Part shown: positions 16,407-23,488 of the stretch, piece by piece
Layout: each line of letters starts with the position of its first letter
How positions within the stretch are numbered: position 1 is the stretch's first letter
DNA from: Fibrobacter sp. UWP2
GTDB lineage: Bacteria; Fibrobacterota; Fibrobacteria; Fibrobacterales; Fibrobacteraceae
Direction: 5' to 3'
NCBI RefSeq assembly: GCF_900141705.1
Contig: NZ_FQYM01000025.1
Location: 1-42,903 of the forward strand
Length of the DNA: 42,903 nucleotides
The notes under the pieces: model-generated
The model's database searches: none
Told to the model about the DNA's origin: nothing
What the model saw: only the letters and a program-made list of their open reading frames with translations
Program-made: the position numbers and the translations under genes

Positions 16407-17687
16407 TTAGAATAAGATGGACAACCCGATACCGAGACCGCCCGCGATGGCGAGCCCGTAACCGACAGTCCTAAGCTTTTGGTACTTCGAGACGTTGTCT
16501 TTGTGCGCGCTGTAGCCAGTATCCTCCGGCGACGAACCGACGGAGCCGTCTTCGACGCTTGCATTAAAGGCGTCTAGTTCCGCCTGGTAGGCTTCGCTCT
16601 CGTCCTTCGCCTTTTTGTTGAAAATCACAGCCATGATGCCACCACCCACAAGGATTGCCGAGGAGATGGCGAACGGAATCCAGTGGATGCTCAGGCCCTC
16701 GCCCTCTGGCTTGGCGGCGTCCGCCACGGCATCTTTCGCCTTTTGCGAATTCTCTTCGTATTCATCGTCGTAGTAGTCCAGTCCGCGCTGGATGGCGAGC
16801 GAGTCCTCGGCGGTCATCTTTTCGGAATCGTCGTTCGCTGCGGTTTCGGGGAAGTTCTTGTCGTTGTCCCACATCCAGCGGCCAAACATGTCGGTCTTTT
16901 TGAGTCCCTTGAACACCAGGCGTCCCTTGAAGTCCTCGATAACAGCATCGAGACCCAGTTCCATGACAGCCTTTTTGTTTTTGAGGTCAAATACCAGATG
17001 GGACTGGGTGTCCTTAGACGAAAGTTCGCGGCTAAAGAGTTTGTTGCCGTTCAAAAAGTAGGCGCCCTTAGCGGAACGACGCATGGCGACCTTGACGGCG
17101 AGCGACTTCTTGTTCATCATCAACTTCACGTTGCTGCCCGCCTTTTTGAGGGAGTCGTTCTTCATTTTCAAAGAAGCGATGAACATGGGAGCAAATTCCT
17201 CGTGGGTCTGGCGCAGCACAATGTCTCCGCACTTGCTGAGCCAAAGGTTGGCCAGGCGTTCTTGCTGGGACATGCGCGTTGGGTCGTACGAGAGGGAGAA
17301 CCGGTATTCAGCGTCAAAGTCGCCGGCAAAGTTGATAGGTTCCAGGTAAACGTTGCCCTTGAGGCGGAGCAGCTGCTCGCGGGGAACCACGATGCTCGCC
17401 AAGGCCTCGGAACAGCTCATAAGCTGCTGGGTGCGCTCTTCGAGGGTGGTCGCCATGCGCATGGAGCCCAATCGAACCTCTCCCGTCAATTCCATGTACT
17501 CGTTCTCGAATGCGGGCAATTCCACTTCGTAAAAGTATCCGCAAGCCGTATCCAGCACTTCGTTGATGGAGACCATGGAGCAGCGGTCGTTCATTTGGGC
17601 TATGCGGTTCGCCTTCTGCAATAGGGCTTCAATTTCTGGATTCGATCCACCAACCATGGTCTGCAAGCTTTTCAAGTCATCTTGCAA
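16407..17687 (-). CDS. Membrane-anchored protein, 3' part of a probably frameshifted gene
   Basis: About 426 codons without a credible start: the first usable codon is TTG 17687, inside the end of the overlapping frame 17677-17973. The frame continues upstream to a TGA at 17714-17712, and its extra residues (VPEEIKALQDDLK) extend the same coiled coil. Residues about 1-40 are helical, the middle is mixed alpha/beta, and the C-terminus has two hydrophobic spans (WIPFAISSAILVGGGIMAVIF and a Gly-rich final one) separated by a helical AYQAELDAFNASVEDG segment. I infer that the intact protein starts at 17973 with a signal peptide. No family recognised. Confidence 0.6.
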   Translation of the reverse strand: MQDDLKSLQTMVGGSNPEIEALLQKANRIAQMNDRCSMVSINEVLDTACGYFYEVELPAFENEYMELTGEVRLGSMRMATTLEERTQQLMSCSEALASIVVPREQLLRLKGNVYLEPINFAGDFDAEYRFSLSYDPTRMSQQERLANLWLSKCGDIVLRQTHEEFAPMFIASLKMKNDSLKKAGSNVKLMMNKKSLAVKVAMRRSAKGAYFLNGNKLFSRELSSKDTQSHLVFDLKNKKAVMELGLDAVIEDFKGRLVFKGLKKTDMFGRWMWDNDKNFPETAANDDSEKMTAEDSLAIQRGLDYYDDEYEENSQKAKDAVADAAKPEGEGLSIHWIPFAISSAILVGGGIMAVIFNKKAKDESEAYQAELDAFNASVEDGSVGSSPEDTGYSAHKDNVSKYQKLRTVGYGLAIAGGLGIGLSILF

Positions 17688-17973
17688 AGCCTTGATTTCT
17701 TCGGGAACTCTTCACAAATACCGATATGGTGGAGGCTTCACTCTCTTTTTTTTCTTCGACATTGGGCATTGGTTCAGCGACAAAAGCAGGAGCCGGAGCG
17801 GCGGGATCGGACTCGACCGCGGCAGGGGCTACGGCTTGTTCCACAGGCGCGGGTTCAGCTGGTGCCGGTTGTGCCGCGGGAGCAGGTTGCGCTGCCGGAG
17901 CAGGCTGGGGCGTCTGTGCCAAAGCGACAATCGCCATAAAAAGAACTAGAGAAATGATTCGCTTATTGAGCAT
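17677..17973 (-). CDS. Secreted Pro/Ala-rich N-terminal part of the same frameshifted gene
   Basis: 98 codons: signal peptide MLNKRIISLVLFMAIVALAQ, a Pro/Ala-rich spacer of PAPAAQ repeats, then EEKKESEASTISVFVK and a short out-of-frame tail. Start 17973 is preferred over an upstream ATG at 17988 because of TGGAG at the right distance. The frame ends 11 bases into the downstream frame. Dropping one C from the CCC at 17705-17703 would join the two into a protein of about 520 residues. A sequencing or natural indel is the simplest cause; a programmed +1 shift at TCC-C is possible. Confidence 0.55.
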   Translation of the reverse strand: MLNKRIISLVLFMAIVALAQTPQPAPAAQPAPAAQPAPAEPAPVEQAVAPAAVESDPAAPAPAFVAEPMPNVEEKKESEASTISVFVKSSRRNQGFAR

Positions 17974-17991
17974 ATATACTCCAGACATATT

Positions 17992-17999
17992 GTAATATA
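17992..17999 (-). promoter_or_regulatory. Putative promoter box of the Pro/Ala-rich gene
   Basis: TATATTAC predicts a transcription start about 14 bases before ATG 17973, leaving room for the TGGAG ribosome binding site. Confidence 0.4.
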
Positions 18000-18046
18000 A
18001 AGATAACTTTAAAGAGAGGTTTTGATCAAAGTAAATTTTCCTAGAT

Positions 18047-18073
18047 AAAAAAAAGCCCCCCAAAATGGGGGGG
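18047..18073 (-). terminator. Intrinsic terminator of the ahb operon
   Basis: A C6/G6-7 stem with a five-base loop, followed on the minus strand by eight T. It lies 19 bases past the ahbA-ahbB stop. Confidence 0.92.
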
Positions 18074-18091
18074 AGTTGAAATTTAGGTGGG

Positions 18092-19159
18092 TTAAAAAAA
18101 GGTGAAACTGGTCTTTTTGAGTTCGAGGAGAGAGTGCAAAACGGTGTATTTCACCTGACATGCACTCCCTGCGGAAAGCGCCGAAGCCGTCTGGGCTATG
18201 GCCTGCTCCAGCTCCCCCGCCGAGGCGGCATGGAACATGGCGTAGAGGTTATACGGGAAGCCCTCGAAGGGGGGACGCTCGTAACAATGCGAAATATGCG
18301 GCTCCATGGTCAGGATCCTGTCCGCATCCGGGGCTAAGGGGTGCTCAAAACATACCATGGCGTTATGGGCGAATCCCGCCTCCTGGTGGCGTAGCACCGC
18401 ACCAAAGCGGCGCATGAGTCCCGAGGCGAGGTCGCCGCGAATTGCCGCCAAAAAAGAGGGCAAGTCGCCCGCCGCATTGGCGCCTGTTTGCGAGACGCCC
18501 GCGAAAACATCGACGAACGGCGTAAGGGTGTGCGGCAGGTCGCCGCTGAGGGCGCGGATCCTGCACTTGTCGGCATCGGAGAGTTCCGCGGCGGTCAAAG
18601 AATCCGCAGTAACACCGGTCGCAACATTCGTAGCGGTCCCGGTCGCAGAGACCATGCGTGTCGCCGCCTTCCCCATCACCGTATTGATCTTGATTTTGCG
18701 GGTGGCAGGAAGCACATGCACGTCGCGGAGCGCGGTTGTCGCGATTAATTTATCTACAATAGAATCGATGGCGGCGGCGGACTCGGCAATGACGGTGAAC
18801 CACACGTTGTAAGCGTGGCTGCGCACGTAGTTGTGCGTAACTGCGGGAACCCTGTTGACGGCAGCGGCAAACTCATTGAGGGCACTGTCGTCGGTAGCCT
18901 TGTTGCCGAGGGCATAAACCTTGCCCGCGACCAATCTGCTCACAAAGCCCAACTTAAAGGAGTCGTAGACGCCGCCAATGCGCCGGATGACGCCCGTGGC
19001 GCGAAGTCCCTCGACCAGGGAAAAAGCCTCGCTCTCGGTGACTCCTGTAGAGCCCGCGCCGCAGTCATTCAAGACGCGCGCCAGCTCGGCATAAGGACGT
19101 TCCGCGATGGGGAACCCGTCCTGGATAACGTCGAGGATGGCTTGCTCGAGGGGTGCCAT
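18092..19159 (-). CDS. ahbAB: Siroheme decarboxylase, AhbA-AhbB fusion
   Basis: 355 residues with two Lrp/AsnC-like siroheme decarboxylase halves. AhbA-like half, 1-160: LDVIQDGFPIAERPYAELA, VIRRIGGVYDSFKLGF, VTHNY (107-111), His115, YNVWFT (117-122). AhbB-like half, about 195-355: RRFGAVLRH (250-258), SHCYERPP (290-297), PYNLYAM (302-308), LLELKKTSFTFF. AhbA and AhbB are normally separate subunits that remove two acetate carboxyls from siroheme to give 12,18-didecarboxysiroheme; NirDL of the heme d1 path is a similar fusion. The linker (165-195) is Ala/Thr-rich. The gene follows ahbC by three bases. Without d1 genes nearby, heme b synthesis is the likelier role. Confidence 0.88.
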   Translation of the reverse strand: MAPLEQAILDVIQDGFPIAERPYAELARVLNDCGAGSTGVTESEAFSLVEGLRATGVIRRIGGVYDSFKLGFVSRLVAGKVYALGNKATDDSALNEFAAAVNRVPAVTHNYVRSHAYNVWFTVIAESAAAIDSIVDKLIATTALRDVHVLPATRKIKINTVMGKAATRMVSATGTATNVATGVTADSLTAAELSDADKCRIRALSGDLPHTLTPFVDVFAGVSQTGANAAGDLPSFLAAIRGDLASGLMRRFGAVLRHQEAGFAHNAMVCFEHPLAPDADRILTMEPHISHCYERPPFEGFPYNLYAMFHAASAGELEQAIAQTASALSAGSACQVKYTVLHSLLELKKTSFTFF

Positions 19160-19162
19160 GCG

Positions 19163-20335
19163 TTAAAGACCCAGCTCCGCGTCGGTAAGGTAGCAGGCCG
19201 GGTCCTGTTCCCAGAAGTCGCCGGTCACGGCCTCGGCGCGAGTGCGGAAGTTGCCGTTGCAAAGGCCCAGGTACGGGCACTTGGGGCAGCGGCCCTTCAA
19301 AAGCGGTTTGCGGTTCTTGAGGCCCGCCATGATCGGGTTCGATTCGTTGCTCCAGATTTCGCCAAAGCTGCGTTCACGCACGTTGCCGAGCGTGATGTAC
19401 TGCGTGAACTGGTCGGGGTGAACGTTACCGATGCTGTCGATGTTGCCAAACGCCATGCCGCTGCGGTTACCGCCGTTACGCTGGATGAGTTCCAGCACCT
19501 TCTCGGCACGGGCAGGGTCTTCGCGCTTCATGCGCAAGTACAGGTAGACGGCGTCGGCATGGTTGTCGACGGTCAGGATTTCCTTGTCGATGCCGCGTTT
19601 CTTGAAGTCGAGCGTGCGGTCGATAATCAGGTCCATCGCCTTGCGGCTTTCTTCGTGGTTCAGGTCGTTTGCGACCATCGCCGAACCGCGCCCGCTGTAA
19701 ACCAGGTGGTAGAAGCACACGCGGTCGATGTTCTCACTTTCGAGCAGGTCGAAAATCGCGTTCAAGTCCTGCACGTTGTAGCGCGTAATCGTAAAGCGGA
19801 GCCCCACCTTCTGGCCGGTCACCACGCAGTTGCGGATGCCGCGGAGAGCAAGTTTGTAGGCGCCCTCCTTGCCGCGGAACTTGTCGTGCGTCGCCTCGCA
19901 GCCATCCAGGCTGATGCCTACGTAGCCTACGCCCATGTCCTTGAGTTTCTGGGCCACGTCGGGCGTAATGCAGGTGCCGTTCGTGCTGATGGTCGGGCGG
20001 ATTCCCTTGCTTGCCGCGTAGTTTGCGAGTTCAAAGAAGTCCGGACGGAGCAGAGGCTCGCCACCGCTGAAAAGGATTACCGGCACCTTGAAATCGGCCA
20101 ACTGGTCAATGAGGGCGATTCCTTCTTCGTGGGTCAATTCGTTCTGGTACTTGATGGCCTCGGAGCGGGCATAGCAGTGCACGCAACTCAGGTTGCACGT
20201 CTTGGTGCAGTTCCATACCACCACGGGGCCGCGGCCGGGCGCCACACCGTTCTTGCATTCGTGGGCGCGGGGTTCGTAACGCAATTGGTCACCGTAGTTC
20301 GGCGTATCCATCAGGAGCTTGGTAATGCTGATCAT
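19163..20335 (-). CDS. ahbC: Fe-coproporphyrin III synthase, radical SAM AhbC/NirJ family
   Basis: 390 residues. The N-terminal MISITKLLMD and VVVWNCTKTCNLSC match AhbC/NirJ. The radical SAM cluster cysteines are Cys47, Cys51 and Cys54 (CNLSCVHC), with FSGGEPLLRPDF as the SAM-binding GGE. The C-terminal auxiliary-cluster region CPKCPYLGLCNGNFRTRAEA and DPACYLTD is typical. AhbC removes two propionate side chains from didecarboxysiroheme; NirJ acts on the same precursor for heme d1. Pairing with the AhbAB fusion and absence of nirS or nirF here favour AhbC. A TATATTTG box lies five bases before the ATG, so the message is probably leaderless. Confidence 0.87.
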   Translation of the reverse strand: MISITKLLMDTPNYGDQLRYEPRAHECKNGVAPGRGPVVVWNCTKTCNLSCVHCYARSEAIKYQNELTHEEGIALIDQLADFKVPVILFSGGEPLLRPDFFELANYAASKGIRPTISTNGTCITPDVAQKLKDMGVGYVGISLDGCEATHDKFRGKEGAYKLALRGIRNCVVTGQKVGLRFTITRYNVQDLNAIFDLLESENIDRVCFYHLVYSGRGSAMVANDLNHEESRKAMDLIIDRTLDFKKRGIDKEILTVDNHADAVYLYLRMKREDPARAEKVLELIQRNGGNRSGMAFGNIDSIGNVHPDQFTQYITLGNVRERSFGEIWSNESNPIMAGLKNRKPLLKGRCPKCPYLGLCNGNFRTRAEAVTGDFWEQDPACYLTDAELGL

Positions 20336-20340
20336 GAGCG

Positions 20341-20348
20341 CAAATATA
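20341..20348 (-). promoter_or_regulatory. ahbC promoter box, leaderless arrangement
   Basis: TATATTTG, a full TAnnTTTG match, five bases before the ahbC ATG; no Shine-Dalgarno. Confidence 0.6.
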
Positions 20349-20370
20349 GAAAAGATGGGAAAAAATATTA

Positions 20371-20378
20371 TATATTAA
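20371..20378 (+). promoter_or_regulatory. Putative promoter box of the small lipoprotein gene
   Basis: TATATTAA on the plus strand, divergent from ahbC, predicting a leader of about 23 bases with GGGGAA near the start. Confidence 0.4.
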
Positions 20379-20405
20379 GGGCAAGACCTTTTTGGGGAAT
20401 ACCAA

Positions 20406-21128
20406 ATGAAAACGAAAATTTTTTTTCTTTTCCTGAGTCTGTCGTTTTTCCTTGCGGCTTGCGGTGATGACGACTCCGTTTCTGCCACTACGGAACAAGA
20501 CAGTTCCGAGTTAGTGGCCCTAAATGTAAATGGCTTCAGCTGGTCTGGCAAGGCGGGCGAATACACTATAAATACAGGTCTCACATATGCCGAATGGTAT
20601 ATGTTTAACGATTCCGCAGAAGGGGGGCTCTCCACCATAACCTGGCCAGTTCCGCTCGGAAATGATATTACCAACGACGCCATTGATCCGGTTATTGACG
20701 AATGCGGGGGAATTTGCGGCACCTTCAACCTGAATCAGGGATCCATGGACCACAAGCCGTATGCCGGAGTGGCCTTCAACCTTGCCGGAAAAGATGCCCT
20801 TCCTGTAGATATAACCAATATGTGGGGAATCTGTATCACCTATACGTCCGATGCTACAGCAGTTCTCGAACTCGTCCTCGATGACAAAAAAGAAGCCGCC
20901 ATCAATCACGACCGCCCCCATGTCACCCTTATGCCGACCTCTTCTGCCCAAGATGTCTGCACCGTGTGGGAGAAGTTCGAACAGGCCGGCTGGGGCAACC
21001 CTATTTCCATAGACGAGGCCGTAAAATCAGTGGTTTCGATCCGGTTCAGAATAGAAGCGGCCGACAGCACGACCGGTGAGTTCAATGTTATGGAAATCTA
21101 CAGACAAACCTGCTGCGACGCCCCATAA
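20406..21128 (+). CDS. Lipoprotein made of the Cys-containing domain shared with the 13369-16395 protein
   Basis: 240 residues: signal MKTKIFFLFLSLSFFLAAC with Cys19, an acidic/Ser linker, then one domain (about 60-236). Its landmarks are STITWPV, CGGICG (Cys100, Cys104), WGICITYTS (Trp141, Cys144), HVTLMPT, WEKFEQAGW, and a final GEFNVMEIYRQTC. These line up in order with three units of the 1008-residue lipoprotein 5 kb away. Function unknown; a jelly-roll surface or glycan-binding domain is a guess. It is monocistronic: ahbC is divergent upstream and a terminator follows. Confidence 0.82.
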   Translation: MKTKIFFLFLSLSFFLAACGDDDSVSATTEQDSSELVALNVNGFSWSGKAGEYTINTGLTYAEWYMFNDSAEGGLSTITWPVPLGNDITNDAIDPVIDECGGICGTFNLNQGSMDHKPYAGVAFNLAGKDALPVDITNMWGICITYTSDATAVLELVLDDKKEAAINHDRPHVTLMPTSSAQDVCTVWEKFEQAGWGNPISIDEAVKSVVSIRFRIEAADSTTGEFNVMEIYRQTCCDAP

Positions 21129-21153
21129 AAAACGCCCCCGGCGAACCGAGGGC
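21127..21153 (-). terminator. Terminator between the convergent genes at 21128 and 21177
   Basis: GCCC(C)CGG pairs with CCG(A)GGGC (21134-21153, one mismatch). On the minus strand six T follow directly, so it serves the Lys-rich gene best. The plus-strand side lacks a T run. Confidence 0.75.
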
Positions 21154-21176
21154 ATTTAAAAATCAAAAGACAGAAA

Positions 21177-21482
21177 TTACTTTTCGGCAGCGAACTTCTT
21201 GGAAGCAGCCTTGACCTTCGGGTCGTTCTGGGCATCCTTGATTTTCTGCTTGATGTCGTCCTCGATTTTCTTTTTGAGCTTGGCGGCGAGGGCGGGGAAA
21301 CGTTCTTCCAGAGAATCACTAAAGACTGCCGGCTTTTTGGCAGCGGGGGCTCCCCCTTTGCGCTTCGCGTTCAAAGGACGCTTCTTCTTGGCCGGGGCCT
21401 TCTTTTCGGCGGATTTTTCTTGGGATTTCGGTTCCTGAGGTTTGACTTCTTCTGTGGATTTGACTTCTGTTTCTTCTGCCAT
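21177..21482 (-). CDS. Small Lys/Ala/Pro-rich basic protein
   Basis: 101 residues. The N-terminus is acidic (MAEETEVKSTEE), followed by a Lys/Pro/Ala segment (KKAPAKKKRP, KRKGGAPAAKKPA) and a helical C-terminus with FPALAAKLKKKIEDDIKQKIKD. The composition recalls histone H1-like or other DNA/RNA-binding tails, but no family is recognised. The start at ATG 21482 is supported by AGAGG; a longer in-frame extension to 21536 has no ribosome binding site. A TATCTTTG box at 21540-21533 matches the TAnnTTTG pattern. It lies downstream of mnmG but has its own promoter and terminator. Confidence 0.72.
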   Translation of the reverse strand: MAEETEVKSTEEVKPQEPKSQEKSAEKKAPAKKKRPLNAKRKGGAPAAKKPAVFSDSLEERFPALAAKLKKKIEDDIKQKIKDAQNDPKVKAASKKFAAEK

Positions 21483-21532
21483 AGTATACCTCTTGGAAAA
21501 TTGTCTTTGGACAAATATGTTAATTGACGCGC

Positions 21533-21540
21533 CCAAAGAT
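21533..21540 (-). promoter_or_regulatory. Putative promoter box of the Lys-rich gene
   Basis: TATCTTTG (TAnnTTTG match) predicts a leader of about 46 bases that holds a small TTGTC/GACAA hairpin (21501-21514) and AGAGG. Confidence 0.4.
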
Positions 21541-21590
21541 AGTAAAAATTTGGGTGCACCACGGCAAAGTCACAAAAAATTATGCTTTAT

Positions 21591-21606
21591 GGGCCAAACT
21601 AGGCCC
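21591..21606 (-). terminator. Weak hairpin at the mnmG stop
   Basis: GGGCC/GGCCC with a six-base loop containing the mnmG stop codon; a run of six T follows after about ten bases. Weak terminator candidate. Confidence 0.3.
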
Positions 21607-23482
21607 GATTTTCGAGCCAATGCGCCAAAACGGTGATGTCGGCGGGGCGGACGCCGGGAATTCGGCTAGCCTGCCCCAGGGTGAGCGGCTTTTGTGCGTT
21701 GAGGCGTTGGCGGCTCTCGATACTGATGGCCGGGATCTGCATGTAGTCGAAATCAGGGGCAAGCTTGACCGACTCCATCTTTTTTTGGTCGGCAATTTCG
21801 CGGGACTGGCGGTCAAAAAAGCCCGCATAGATTTCTTCGGCGTACATGTACCAACGGTCGCGGCGGCAGAGGCTCGAGCCGGGATTCGGCAAACTGGAGT
21901 TCGGCAAACTAGGAAGCGCCACATCAAAGAAAAGTTCGGGGTCAATTCCCGGACGGCGCAGCACGTTGATCCAGCGGGTGCGCTCGGTGGCAAGCGCCTG
22001 CCCGCCCGCCGCCAAAATCTTGTTGGCGTCCTCAGGGCTGGCGGACTCCGCGACAAGGCTAGCCTTGAGGGCAACCATCTGGTCACGGCGACGCACCCAG
22101 TCGGCCCAGTCGGTATCGTCAATCATGCCGATTTTGCGGGCTTTTTCCTTGAGGCGGGCCTCGGCATTGTCGCTGCGCAAAAACAGGCGGTACTCGGCGC
22201 GGCTCGTGAACATGCGGTAGGGTTCGTCCAAGAGCACGTTCACCAGGTCGTCGACCATCACGCCCAAATAGCTCTCGGAACGGCCCAAAATAAAGGGTTC
22301 CTCGCCCTTGACCTTGAGGGCCGCGTTGATGCCCGCCATAAGGCCCTGGCCGGCAGCTTCCTCATAGCCGCTGGTGCCGCAAACCTGCCCGGCAAAATAA
22401 AGACCGGGAACTTTTTTGCACTCGAAGGTCGGGTAAAGCTGCGTCGCGTCAACCGAGTCGTACTCCACCGCGTAGCCAATCTGCAGAACCTTCGCGCGGG
22501 TAAGCCCCGGGATGGTGTGGATGGCCGCCAGCTGGATGTCGGCAGGCAGGCTCGAACTAAAGCCGTTGATGTAGACACGACCAATGTCTGCCTGTTCGGG
22601 TTCCAAAAACAGCTGGTGACCGTCGCGGTCGCCAAAGCGGTTGATTTTGTCTTCGATGCTGGGGCAGTAGCGCGGGCCCTTGCCATGGATGCGGCCACTG
22701 AACATGGGGCTATCCTTGAAGCCGCTGCGCAAAATGTCGTGGGTCTTGATGTTGGTGCGCGTAATCCAGCAAACGCAGTCGTTGCGAAGGGCGTTGGAAT
22801 GCCGGTCGCTAAACGGCCACGGCACGGCATCGCCGTGCTGCACGTCGCACTCGCCAAAGTCAATGGAATCGGGGTCCAGGCGGCTAGGCGTGCCAGTCTT
22901 GAGCCTGCGCAGCGCAATGCCGTTTGCCGCAAGGCACTCCGAAAGCTTGTCGGCGCTGGGCTCGCCCACTCGCCCACCAACACTCGTCTCGAGCCCAGTG
23001 AACATCTTGGACGCCAGGAACGTGCCGCTGGTGACCACAATGGAACGCGTCACATAGCGGTCGCCGTTCAACAGCGTTATTTGCAGGCGACCGTCGGGCA
23101 TGCGCTCAAACGCGGTGAGCTCCCCCTCGATGAGCGTGAGGCCGGGCAAGCCGGCGATAGTCTCGCGGGCGATCTCACTGTAATACTTCATGTCGCACTG
23201 GGCGCGCGGCCCCCAAACGGCGGGTCCCTTGCTCATGTTGAGCATGCGGAACTGGATGCCCGCCTTGTCGGTCAAAATGCCCATCAAGCCGCCGAGGGCG
23301 TCTATGTCGCGAACAATCTGCCCCTTGGCGACCCCGCCCACGGCAGGGTTACAGCTCATACGCCCGATGGCGTTGATGTCCATCGTGAGCATGGCGGTCT
23401 TGACGCCAAGTTTCCAGGCGGCATGGGTCGCCTCGATGCCAGCATGGCCACCACCGACGACGACGACATCGAATTCTGTCAT
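21599..23482 (-). CDS. mnmG: tRNA uridine 5-carboxymethylaminomethyl modification enzyme MnmG (GidA)
   Basis: 627 residues. Forms, with MnmE, the cmnm5 modification at the wobble uridine of tRNAs such as the tRNA-Lys(UUU) encoded at 29516-29588. Motifs: the FAD loop [13 protein letters not shown] (6-18), [24 protein letters not shown]-type segment (here [13 protein letters not shown]), the signature GTPSRL and [12 protein letters not shown], and [15 protein letters not shown]. Near the C-terminus a short [13 protein letters not shown] insertion is encoded by a duplicated TTCGGCAAACT. mnmE is not in the window. The start lies six bases after the upstream lipoprotein stop, so it is the last gene of the mfd operon. 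Confidence 0.96.
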   Translation of the reverse strand: [627 protein letters not shown]

Positions 23483-23488
23483 TTTAAA

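Noticed and set aside
18092-20335. Reading the ahb pair as a heme d1 (nir) system
   Set aside because: Both families are shared with NirDL/NirJ, but no nirS, nirF, nirN or nirE is present and the upstream heme genes favour heme b. Kept as an alternative.
18815-20467. 550-codon plus-strand frame opposite ahbAB and ahbC
   Set aside because: A mirror frame of two well-supported genes; no start signal and no recognisable motif.
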